64,000 bases of DNA from CBDESM01 sp965242485 (GTDB taxonomy: Bacteria > Chloroflexota > Dehalococcoidia > Bin125). Made by a program: the position numbers and the translations under genes. The first letter of the stretch is position 1. Every line of letters begins with the position of its first letter. Positions 1 through 7,537 of this stretch are shown here, piece after piece. The DNA lies in contig CBDESM010000003.1 in NCBI GenBank assembly GCA_965242485.1, positions 930,001 through 994,000 of the forward strand, in the 5' to 3' direction. The notes beneath the pieces are model-generated. The model was not told the DNA's origin. It was given only the letters and a program-made list of their open reading frames with translations, and did no database searches.

Positions 1-519
1 CGGGAGACGCTCTCCGCGGCGCCCGCGCAGCAGGGCCCTCGCGAGACGGGCGGCGGGCGCCAAGGCGGCGACCAGCAGGACCGTCGGCGCGGGCCAGGGC
101 GCGACGGGGGGCGCGATGGGGGGCGCAGCGGAGGACGCGATAGGGGACCCGGCGGGGGGCGCGATGGGGGACCCGGCGGGGGGCGCGATGGGGGACGCAG
201 CGGAGGATGGGATGGCAGGCGCGACGACCGACGGGATGACCGGCGGGGGCGCGGACGGGACGATCCGCGCGGCGGCAGGCGCGACGACCGACGGGATGAT
301 CGGCGCGACGACCGGCGCGGCCGCAATTCGGACCAAGCCGGCTTGCCGGGTCGGAACGCGTACTGCAACTGCGGCTGCAAGTGCTTCCACGATTTCGCCG
401 AGGGGCAGACGGGGCGCTGCCAGCTCTGCGAGTGCGGCCGCGCCGACTGCGGCTGCAACGGCGAGGGCAGCGAACAGCTGACGAATACCGACGGCATCTG
501 GCACTGGATGCGCGTGTAG
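1..519 (+). CDS. Partial protein: RGG/RDD low-complexity tract plus Cys-rich C-terminus
   Basis: Frame 1 is open from the window edge to a TAG at 517-519, so the start lies outside. The first ~115 residues are almost only Arg, Gly and Asp (RGG and RRDD units). The last ~55 residues hold a dense cysteine cluster reading CNCGCKC, then CQLCEC, then CGC, and the protein ends in WHWMRV. RGG tracts are a known RNA-binding, phase-separating type of sequence, and clustered CxC/CxxC pairs usually bind zinc or an iron-sulfur cluster. I do not recognise the family. An overlapping ATG-started frame at 116-481 is a shadow; the cysteine spacing shows frame 1 is the coding one. Confidence 0.7.
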   Translation, partial: RETLSAAPAQQGPRETGGGRQGGDQQDRRRGPGRDGGRDGGRSGGRDRGPGGGRDGGPGGGRDGGRSGGWDGRRDDRRDDRRGRGRDDPRGGRRDDRRDDRRDDRRGRNSDQAGLPGRNAYCNCGCKCFHDFAEGQTGRCQLCECGRADCGCNGEGSEQLTNTDGIWHWMRV

Positions 520-553
520 CGATGCGTTCGTAGCGGCGCGCCCGGGAGGCCGC

Positions 554-1093
554 ATGTCGGAATCCGCGATCTCGGTCCTGATCTGGCTGCATGTGGTCGG
601 CGTCGCGATCTGGCTGGGCGGCCAGATCGTGACCGCGGCCGCGGTGATCCCGGCGCTGCGCTCGATCGGCGAGCGCGCGCACTGGATCGACGCGCTGGAA
701 GCGTTCACCAGCCGCTTCGGGAGAATCGGCATCGTCGCGATGATCGTGATCGTGGTCACGGGCGGCGCGATGGTGGACCCGCGGCTGGATATGGCGCGGG
801 ATTTCGGCGAGAACATCGGCGACGCGCGCTGGGGCGTGATCTTCATCGTCAAGATGTCGCTCTGGTTGGCGATGATCGTCGTGATCGGGCTGCACCAGTT
901 CGTCTTCGGGCCGCGCCAGCTGGCCTTGGCGCGGGCGGCGATCGCCGCGCACGGCGAGGGCGACGAGGCGGCGCTGGCACGGGTGCGCCGGCTGACCATC
1001 GCGCTCTCGATGATCGGGCTGCTGCTGACGCTGGCGGTGGCCGCGGCCGGCGCCGCGCTGGGCAACCACGGATACTCGATGGCCCCCTCCTGA
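554..1093 (+). CDS. CopD-like integral membrane protein
   Basis: A 179-residue protein with four predicted membrane helices: residues ~5-35 (motif WLHVVGVAIWLGG), ~55-75, ~95-120 and ~150-172. The first helix with its conserved His and WLGG resembles the CopD/YcnJ copper-transport domain and related small uncharacterised membrane proteins. No Cys is present, so any metal site would be His/Met based. GGGAGG lies just upstream of the ATG. It stands alone on the plus strand between the RGG protein and an enoyl-CoA hydratase. The fold assignment is reasonable; copper transport is inference. Confidence 0.6.
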   Translation: MSESAISVLIWLHVVGVAIWLGGQIVTAAAVIPALRSIGERAHWIDALEAFTSRFGRIGIVAMIVIVVTGGAMVDPRLDMARDFGENIGDARWGVIFIVKMSLWLAMIVVIGLHQFVFGPRQLALARAAIAAHGEGDEAALARVRRLTIALSMIGLLLTLAVAAAGAALGNHGYSMAPS

Positions 1094-1148
1094 GCGGCGT
1101 CCCCTACCCTGCGCCCGCAGACTTCCGCGCAGCGTTCCGAGGAGCGAC

Positions 1149-2036
1149 ATGACCGACTACGAAGACATCCTGTACGAAATCAAGGGCCGCACGGCGATCG
1201 TGACGCTGAACCGGCCGGAAAAAATGAACGCGCTGAGCCACCGGCTGCGGGCGGAGCTGTTCCACGCGCTCAAGGACGCGGAGGCTGACGACGACGTCCG
1301 CGCCTGCATCATCCGCGGGGCCGGGCGCACGTTCTCGGCCGGCTACGACATCACGCCGGTGCCCAACCTCTCGGAGTCGGACTACCTCGATTACCGCTCC
1401 GGGCTGCCCAGCGTCGGGCCGATCCACCCGGGCCAAGGGCAGTGGCCGCAGCATCTGCTCTCGGGCTACTGGCAGATCTGGGAGCTGACCAAGCCCGTGA
1501 TCGCGCAGGTGCACGGCTACGCGCTGGCCGGCGGCTCCGAGCTGGCCAGCATGTGCGACCTGATGTTCGTCGCCGAAGACGCGATCATCGGCTACCCGCC
1601 GGTGCGCGCGATGACCACGGTCGACGTGCTCTACCACCCGTGGCACATGTCGATGCGCAAGGCGCGCGAGCTCTGCTACACGGGCGACTCCGTCACCGGC
1701 AAGGAGGCGGTCGAGCTGGGCTGGGCCAACCGCGCCCTCCCCGTCGACGAGCTGGCCGGGGAGACGGAGGCGATGGCGGAGCGGATCTCGAACATCGCGC
1801 CCGACATGGTGCAGATGAGCAAGCGCGGGCTCAACCGCGCCTACGAGGTGATGGGCATCCGCACGGCGCTCGCCGTCGGCGCCGACATCCAAGCGCTCTC
1901 GACCTACCGGCCCAGCGCGGGCGAGTTCGGGCGGATCGCGCAGGAGAAGGGGCTCAAGGCCGCGCTCGACTGGCGCGACGGCCCGTTCCAGGATTACGGC
2001 GCGTCGAAGACCCGTCCGAGCGCGCCGGGCAGCTAG
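1149..2036 (+). CDS. Enoyl-CoA hydratase/isomerase family protein
   Basis: A 295-residue crotonase-fold protein, slightly longer than the usual ~260. The N-terminal strand reads VTLNRPEKMNAL. The first oxyanion-hole segment is FSAGYD and the second is HGYALAGGSELASMCDL, both classic for CoA-thioester binding. Crotonases hydrate, isomerise or cleave acyl-CoA; the exact substrate cannot be read from sequence. An insertion of ~25 residues after the first oxyanion loop (around 80-110) is family-variable. GAGGAG lies 5 nt before the ATG and a TACCCT -10 candidate lies ~38 nt upstream. A second crotonase is at 41900-42706. Confidence 0.88.
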   Translation: MTDYEDILYEIKGRTAIVTLNRPEKMNALSHRLRAELFHALKDAEADDDVRACIIRGAGRTFSAGYDITPVPNLSESDYLDYRSGLPSVGPIHPGQGQWPQHLLSGYWQIWELTKPVIAQVHGYALAGGSELASMCDLMFVAEDAIIGYPPVRAMTTVDVLYHPWHMSMRKARELCYTGDSVTGKEAVELGWANRALPVDELAGETEAMAERISNIAPDMVQMSKRGLNRAYEVMGIRTALAVGADIQALSTYRPSAGEFGRIAQEKGLKAALDWRDGPFQDYGASKTRPSAPGS

Positions 2037-2077
2037 GCGCTTCCGTTCCGCGTAAGCGGGCGCTGGGCTAAGATCGA

Positions 2078-2104
2078 GCCCGTCGCGCGCGCTGCGCGAC
2101 GGGC
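2078..2104. terminator. GC-rich 11-bp perfect hairpin
   Basis: The arms gcccgtcgcgc and gcgcgacgggc pair perfectly around a 5-nt loop, 41 nt after the hydratase stop codon and 37 nt before the cytochrome gene. No T-run follows, so it is either a Rho-type or pausing terminator or a leader hairpin of the downstream gene. A TAAGAT -10 candidate for the cytochrome gene sits at 2069-2074, right beside it. Confidence 0.45.
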
Positions 2105-2140
2105 CGTCGGGCAGTCTTCAGGAGAGTCGGCGGGTAGCGC

Positions 2141-2737
2141 ATGCCAACGAAGACCGGGATTCCGCAGAGTTTCGGGCTGTTCCTCGCGTTCGGGCTGCTG
2201 ATCGCCGGCGTGCTCTCGCTGGTCGGCTTCGCGCTGTACAAGGACGCGGGCCGGCTCGAGGCGCGGGAGAGCTCGATGCAGGCGGCCGCGGAAGGCTGGG
2301 ACACGGGCCTGTTCTGCATCGAGGAGGGCCACGAGGACGATCCGTCGCTGGAACTGCTCGACCGCCCCCCGCTCACCTGCGCGGCGGCCGAGCCGATCCC
2401 GATCGAGGACATCGACGAAGAGGCGATGCAGGCGGCGGCCGATCCCTCGCGCGGCGAGGAGCTCTACTTCTCCAAGAACTGCCAAACTTGCCACGGCGAC
2501 CTCGCCCAAGGCCTCGTCGGGCCGACGATCGCGCAGACGGGGCTCGACATCTACGGCGCGTTGAGCCAGTACCGCCAGCCCAGGGGCGTAATGCCGGTCC
2601 AGCTCCCCGCAGACACCCCCCCGGAACACGTAGCCGACATCTGGGCCTGGCTGCAGACCCTCGATCTCCCCGAAGAACTGTTCGACCCCAACGGCATCGC
2701 CCTGGGCCACGAAGACATCGGCCGGTTCGCCCGCTGA
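2141..2737 (+). CDS. Membrane-anchored mono-haem cytochrome c
   Basis: A 198-residue protein. Residues ~11-34 form one membrane helix that serves as an uncleaved anchor. After a ~75-residue acidic linker comes a class I cytochrome c domain with one haem site, CQTCH (C114, C117, H118). The downstream segment GVMPVQLP supplies the likely axial Met, and DIWAWLQTL is the closing helix, as in CcoP- and SoxX-type domains. The haem domain would face outside and carry electrons between membrane complexes; the partner is unknown because no oxidase or dehydrogenase gene is nearby. Confidence 0.82.
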   Translation: MPTKTGIPQSFGLFLAFGLLIAGVLSLVGFALYKDAGRLEARESSMQAAAEGWDTGLFCIEEGHEDDPSLELLDRPPLTCAAAEPIPIEDIDEEAMQAAADPSRGEELYFSKNCQTCHGDLAQGLVGPTIAQTGLDIYGALSQYRQPRGVMPVQLPADTPPEHVADIWAWLQTLDLPEELFDPNGIALGHEDIGRFAR

Positions 2738-2789
2738 GCGCCGGGAAAACGCCCGCACTCTCGCGGTTGACGACTTTTGCGGGTTCCGG

Positions 2790-3680
2790 CTACGATCTAC
2801 CTGCGTTTTTCGAGCCCCTCTTCATTTGGCGGTGCCTCGGCACCCGAAAGCCAGAGGAGAGGGGAACCTGTTTTTGACCGATCACCCACTCGCGGACATA
2901 TGCATAATCCCGATACACCCTTCGCTCCGTACCAGCCGGCAGGCAGAAGAATCCCGCTCCGGCAATCTCCGCCGGATCGCCGTGACTCCAAAGGTGGGAC
3001 TGCACGATGTCGGCGTAATGCGGCTCAGCCGTGCTGAGTTTCGGATCCACCGTCAACGCCTTGTAGTAGGCATGTGCAATTCCATCTGCAGCCGACAGCA
3101 ATGGCTCCTGATGCTTCGGGACCATCCGCATCGAGTCCGGATTCAGAGCTTCCCAGTCCGCGAATCTTCGGCCGCGATCCTGGGAGTGCTCAGCGGCAAG
3201 GAGCTCGAGGTATGAGCGGATGGATTCGAGCGATGCATGGCGCGAGTCTTCAAGGATCAGATCGAGCTCCAGGCCCAGCGAACCCGCCAACACCGTGGCG
3301 CGCTGCACCAAGTGGCTCAGCACGTACCGGTAATGCGTTGCAGCGTGCCTTCCAGGCCCGCTCTCGTCGTGCCAAGCGTGCGAATCGCTCGCGACTACCA
3401 AGGAGATGAAGTTCGCCCTGGCCAACGTCTTGAATGCGGACAGCTTCTGCACGGAGGAGCGGATGTTCGCGAAGTGCAACGTGCCGTCCACGTTCAGGCG
3501 GGCGCGTGCTTCGTCGATCGCCTCACGGACCGAATCGTCGCCCGGGAGCACCGCAACAGCTCCGAAGACCAACCACTTGCTGCTGTCGGGATTGGTGCCC
3601 GGGTCGCCGCTTTCGTCGACGTAGACCCGGAGGCGGGCGGGGTTGCTTGCTGGAGAGTCGGCGGCGACGGGGATGGTCAG
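2790..3680 (-). CDS. DUF3800 family protein, CTG start proposed
   Basis: A 296-residue protein with the DUF3800 hallmarks: YVDESGDPG near the N-terminus, an acidic LILEDS strand in the middle and an AADGIAHAYYK helix towards the end. The family has an RNase H-like fold of unknown role and is often found near mobile and defence genes. No ATG, GTG or TTG lies between the YVDESG motif and the end of the upstream permease gene. The only NTG codon is a CTG at 3680, overlapping the permease stop as CTGA and preceded by GGAAGG. Base composition is clearly less GC-rich than its neighbours, suggesting acquisition. Product family good; start uncertain. Confidence 0.68.
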   Translation of the reverse strand: MTIPVAADSPASNPARLRVYVDESGDPGTNPDSSKWLVFGAVAVLPGDDSVREAIDEARARLNVDGTLHFANIRSSVQKLSAFKTLARANFISLVVASDSHAWHDESGPGRHAATHYRYVLSHLVQRATVLAGSLGLELDLILEDSRHASLESIRSYLELLAAEHSQDRGRRFADWEALNPDSMRMVPKHQEPLLSAADGIAHAYYKALTVDPKLSTAEPHYADIVQSHLWSHGDPAEIAGAGFFCLPAGTERRVYRDYAYVREWVIGQKQVPLSSGFRVPRHRQMKRGSKNAGRS

Positions 3681-4609
3681 TCGCCTTCCAAGGCACCTCT
3701 GAGTCTGGGGTCCAGGACGTCTCGGAGGCCGTCGCCGATGATGTTGAGGCTCCAGACGAGGAGGGCGATGCAGGCGCCGGGGAAGACCCAGAGCCACCAG
3801 CCGGTATTGGTGATGATCACTTGGCGGCCCTCGGCGACCATGCCTCCCCAGGTCGGTTCGGGCGGGCGGATGCCGAGGCCGAGGAAGCTGAGTCCGGCTT
3901 CGGCGAGGATCGCGAAGCCGGCGCCGAGGCTGACCTGCACGATCACGGGCTGGAACGAGTTGGGCAGCACGTAGCGCCCCATGATCCGCATGTTGCCCGC
4001 GCCGAGCGTCCGCGCGGCGAGCACGTAATCCTGCTCGCGCACGGACAACGCCATCGATCTGGAGATGCGCGCGACCCAAGGCACGTTGGCGATCCCGACC
4101 GCGATGATGATGTTGAGCAGGTCGCGCCCCAGCACCGAAACCAGCGCCAGCGCCAAGATCAGGCCGGGGAAGGCCAGCACGGCGTCCATGATCCGCATCA
4201 GGATTTCGTCGACGGCGCCGCGCGCGAAGCCGGCGGCGACGCCGATCGGCAGGCCGAAGAGCGCGCCGAACAGCGATGCGCCGAAGCCGACGGCCAGTGC
4301 CGCGCGGGTCGCGTGCAGCACCCGCGTCAGCGTGTCGCGCCCCTGCTTGTCCGTGCCGAACAGGTGATCGCCGCTGGGCGCCTCCCACGAGCGGTAGAAG
4401 CCGTCGGCGTCGGTGTGCAGCTCTTCGTAGCCGGGCAGCGGCAGCAGATCGACGATGGCGGCGACGACGAGGAAGACGAAGAGGATCGCGACGGCCGGCT
4501 TGACCAGGCGCACGCGCAGGAAGCGGCGGGCGAAGACGCCGAAGCGCGAGCGCGGCGGCCGCGCTGCTTCGAACTGGTCGTAGGGAGAGGCGGCGGCCCG
4601 CTCAGCCAT
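3677..4609 (-). CDS. ABC transporter permease, DppC/OppC type
   Basis: A 310-residue inner-membrane permease with a long N-terminal cytoplasmic region, a first helix at ~35-55, and the DppC/OppC_N signature HLFGTDKQGRDTLTRV. The EAA-like loop is near the centre (LGAGNMRIMGRYVLPN). It pairs with the DppB-like permease just upstream, with which it overlaps by 8 nt, to form the channel for peptides or other family-5 substrates such as nickel or oligosaccharides. The two ATPase subunits normally encoded next door are absent here. Confidence 0.9.
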   Translation of the reverse strand: MAERAAASPYDQFEAARPPRSRFGVFARRFLRVRLVKPAVAILFVFLVVAAIVDLLPLPGYEELHTDADGFYRSWEAPSGDHLFGTDKQGRDTLTRVLHATRAALAVGFGASLFGALFGLPIGVAAGFARGAVDEILMRIMDAVLAFPGLILALALVSVLGRDLLNIIIAVGIANVPWVARISRSMALSVREQDYVLAARTLGAGNMRIMGRYVLPNSFQPVIVQVSLGAGFAILAEAGLSFLGLGIRPPEPTWGGMVAEGRQVIITNTGWWLWVFPGACIALLVWSLNIIGDGLRDVLDPRLRGALEGD

Positions 4610-5555
4610 AGCGGATCCTCGGGTCGAGTATGCCGTAACTGATGTCGGTCAGCAGGTTCGCGATCACGATCGCCACGGCGATCACGAGGATCATCGCCTG
4701 CACGATCAAGAGGTCGCGCTGGAGCGCGGCCGTGACCAGCCAGAGGCCCATGCCGGGGATGTTGAAGATCTGCTCGACGATCACGGCGCCGGCGAAGACG
4801 CGGGCGATCAGCAGGCCGATGATCGTGACCACCGGCAGCAGGCCGTTGCGCAGGGCGTGCAGGTAGACCACGCGGCTCTCGCGCAGGCCCTTGGCCCGGG
4901 CCGTGCGGACGTAGTCCTGCCGCAGCACTTCGAGCATGGACGACCGCGTCTGCCGCGCGACGATCGCGGAGAGCACCCAGGAAACGACGATGACGGGCAT
5001 CGCCAAGCCCTTGATGCTCTGGATCGGATCATCCCAGATGCGCGCGAAGCCGGCGGCGGGGAGCACGTCCCAAGTCACCGTGAAGAGCAGGATCAGCAGC
5101 AGCGCGAACAGGTAATCGGGGATCGCGACCCCGCCGACGCTGACCCCGGTGATCAGGCGGTCGGCCCATGAATTGGGCTTGATCGCCGAGATCACCCCCG
5201 CCGGCACGCCGATCAGGATGCCGAAGAAGATCGTGGCGACCCCGATATGGAGCGTGTTCTGCACGCGCTGGACCAGCTCGGAGCCGACCTGCCGGCGGCT
5301 GAGCGTCGAGCGGCCGAAGTCGCCGCGGGTGACGATTCCGCTGATCCAGTCGAACAGCTGGGTGTAGAGCGGGTCGTTGAGGCCGAGCTCGGCCTCGAGC
5401 TCGGCCCGGCGCTCGGCCGAGATCGCCTCGCCCTCGGCGGCCAGCGCGGCCAGCGGGTCGCCGGGCAGGACGCGGAAGATCCCGAACGACGCGAAGGCGA
5501 CGAGGATGATGACGAAGACCGACTGCAGGACGCGGACCGTCAGGTAGGCGGACAT
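4602..5555 (-). CDS. ABC transporter permease, DppB/OppB type
   Basis: A 317-residue permease with six predicted helices. Typical features are the N-terminal RVLQSVFVIILVAF helix, the GDPLAALA loop that follows it in this family, and the C-terminal segment FNIPGMGLWLVTAALQRD. The EAA loop contains RTARAKGL, where the ATPase would dock. It lies 60 nt downstream of the solute-binding protein gene and is translationally coupled to the next permease, so the three form one operon. Confidence 0.92.
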   Translation of the reverse strand: MSAYLTVRVLQSVFVIILVAFASFGIFRVLPGDPLAALAAEGEAISAERRAELEAELGLNDPLYTQLFDWISGIVTRGDFGRSTLSRRQVGSELVQRVQNTLHIGVATIFFGILIGVPAGVISAIKPNSWADRLITGVSVGGVAIPDYLFALLLILLFTVTWDVLPAAGFARIWDDPIQSIKGLAMPVIVVSWVLSAIVARQTRSSMLEVLRQDYVRTARAKGLRESRVVYLHALRNGLLPVVTIIGLLIARVFAGAVIVEQIFNIPGMGLWLVTAALQRDLLIVQAMILVIAVAIVIANLLTDISYGILDPRIRYG

Positions 5556-5615
5556 GCGTGGTCGCTCGCCTCGCTCACGGCCCGCGCCGCGCTTGGCCGC
5601 CCCCGGTTCCGGGCC

Positions 5616-7439
5616 CTAGGCCTCGTCGCTGTAGAGCCAGCGCGTCTGCCACTTGCCCTCGCCGTTGAACAGCGTCTCTTCGGCGTTCTGGATGGCGTTG
5701 CGGACGCCGGTGAAATTCACGCCGTAGAGCATCGTGTAGTAGTGGCCCTCGCCGACGATGATGTCGTTGACCCTCGCGTAGAGCGCCTTGCGCTCCTCGA
5801 TGTCGAAGGTCTGCCGCGCCTCCGCGATCAGCCCGTCGAGGTCCGGGTGGATCGGCGACGGCACGTCGACCGGGCCGTTGGGGTTGTAGTAGCCGGTCGA
5901 GGTGTAGGCGAGCGAGGCGATCCAGTCGGGCTCCGGGTAGCGGCTCCAGCCGGTCACGGCCATGTGGTACTCGCCGTTCTCGCACAGGGCCGGAATGTAG
6001 GTCGCCAGCTCGAGCGGCGTGAAGGTGACGTCGATCCCGAGCACCTCCTTGATCTGCTGCACGTAGATCGTGCCGGCGTCCTTCTTGACCTGGTTCTCGT
6101 AGGTCGTGAAGGAGATGCCGCCCATCTCGTTGATGTCCTCGGCGGTGAGGCCGGACATCTGGAGGTACTCCTGCGCCTTGGCCCGGCGGTCGGCGATGTC
6201 CGGGTAGGCGACCTGCGGGTTGCTCGGCACCTCGTCGTAGACCCAGGTGCCGACCGGCCACTGGCCGCCGAGCGCCTGGATCATCAGGTCGTTGTGGACC
6301 GCCCGGTTGACCGCCTCGGGGTGGACGGCGTGGATGATCGCGAGCCGCACGTTGATGTTGTCGAACGGCGGCTTGGACGCGTTCAGCATCAGGATCTCGG
6401 AGATGAATGCGCCGTCGAGCGCGACGATCCGCCAATCCTCGCTTTCCTCGAATTGCGGGTTGAACTGCGCCTCGGGGATGAATGCGATGTCGAGGTCGTT
6501 GCTGAGCGCGGTCGCGACCAAGGTCGAGTTCTCGCCTTGGATGATGCGGAAGTTGACCTCGTCGAAGTAGGGCACCGCGTCGCCGCTGGCCGCGCCGGGC
6601 TGGGGGCCGCGCATCCAATGCTCTTCGTTGCGCTTGCCGACCACGCGCTGGAGGTCGACCCATTCGTCGAAGCGGTAAGGCCCGGTGCCCATCGGCCGCA
6701 GGCCGTACTCGTCGCCGAGTTCGTCGGCGGTGGGAACGTGGACCATCGCGCCGGCGCGGTCGCCGAGCAGGTGCATGACGCCGGCGGAGGGCTCGGCCAT
6801 GTTGTAGACGGCGGTCAGCGCGTCGGGCGTGCCGACCGACTCGACGACGGTGAAGTTGTCCTTCGGGGTCGAGGAAGGGTGCGTGGTGACGCGCTCCAAG
6901 TTGAGCTTGACGTCCTCGGAGGTGAAGGGATCGCCGTTGTGGAAAACGACGCCGTCGCGCAGGTTGAAGATGATCCTCGAGCCGGCCGGTTCGGGGAATT
7001 CCCAGCTTTCGGCGAGCGAGAGGTTGCCCTGCTGGACCGAGTCGGCGTCGTGCATGACGAGGTAGTCGTGGAAGAGCTGGAAGAAGTAGGCGTCGGTGCC
7101 GCTGGTGCCGGTGTGCGGGTCCAGCGAGGTGGTGTTGAGGTGCAGCCCGGCGCGGAGCTGCGCGGTGCGCGCGATGCCGGACGAGGCGGGGCTCGCCTGC
7201 GCCTGCGCCTGCTGCTGATCGCCGTCGGCCTGCTGGGCGGCGGCGGCCGGCTGCTCCTGCTGGTCCGCTTGGGCGGCGGCGCTGGTCGCGGCCTGCTGCG
7301 CGTCGTCGTCGTCATCGTCGCCGCAGCCGACGAGCGCGAGGCCGGCCGCGCCGACGCCGGCGCGGGCCGAGGCGCTGAGCAGCGAACGGCGGCTCAGCCG
7401 CGACTTGCGCATGCGGGACCAATAGTTCTTCTCGGACAT
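5616..7439 (-). CDS. Extracellular solute-binding lipoprotein, family 5 (peptide type)
   Basis: A 607-residue SBP_bac_5 protein of the DppA/OppA class. The N-terminus has a twin-arginine-like SRRSLL followed by a hydrophobic stretch and the lipobox LVGC, so it is probably a Tat-exported lipoprotein. A Gln/Ala-rich linker (~45-90) leads into the binding domain, which starts with the LDPHTGTSGTDAYFF region. GDPFTSEDVKLNLER matches the family's substrate-pocket strand. It heads the operon with the two permeases downstream. A TAGATT -10 candidate lies ~60 nt upstream and GGAGGA precedes the ATG. Confidence 0.9.
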   Translation of the reverse strand: MSEKNYWSRMRKSRLSRRSLLSASARAGVGAAGLALVGCGDDDDDDAQQAATSAAAQADQQEQPAAAAQQADGDQQQAQAQASPASSGIARTAQLRAGLHLNTTSLDPHTGTSGTDAYFFQLFHDYLVMHDADSVQQGNLSLAESWEFPEPAGSRIIFNLRDGVVFHNGDPFTSEDVKLNLERVTTHPSSTPKDNFTVVESVGTPDALTAVYNMAEPSAGVMHLLGDRAGAMVHVPTADELGDEYGLRPMGTGPYRFDEWVDLQRVVGKRNEEHWMRGPQPGAASGDAVPYFDEVNFRIIQGENSTLVATALSNDLDIAFIPEAQFNPQFEESEDWRIVALDGAFISEILMLNASKPPFDNINVRLAIIHAVHPEAVNRAVHNDLMIQALGGQWPVGTWVYDEVPSNPQVAYPDIADRRAKAQEYLQMSGLTAEDINEMGGISFTTYENQVKKDAGTIYVQQIKEVLGIDVTFTPLELATYIPALCENGEYHMAVTGWSRYPEPDWIASLAYTSTGYYNPNGPVDVPSPIHPDLDGLIAEARQTFDIEERKALYARVNDIIVGEGHYYTMLYGVNFTGVRNAIQNAEETLFNGEGKWQTRWLYSDEA

Positions 7440-7537
7440 GGGCGATCTCCTCCATGCGCGGGGATTCCGCCGCGCGCCATTCGATCAACGTGAAATCTAG
7501 CAGTTGCGGCAACGACTCGCTAACGGCGGCGGCGCGC

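Noticed and set aside
116..481. ATG-started frame rich in Gly/Ala/Met
   Set aside because: It is an out-of-phase reading of the RGG/Cys-rich gene, which is open in frame 1 to 519 and has the meaningful cysteine pattern.
2790..4388. 532-codon frame covering DUF3800 and part of the permease
   Set aside because: The part upstream of ~3680 is an out-of-phase reading of the permease gene; only the DUF3800 portion has family motifs.
5247..7493. 748-codon plus-strand frame opposite the solute-binding protein
   Set aside because: Antisense shadow of a high-GC gene: no domain, and composed mainly of Arg/Gly/Val/Asp as such shadows are.
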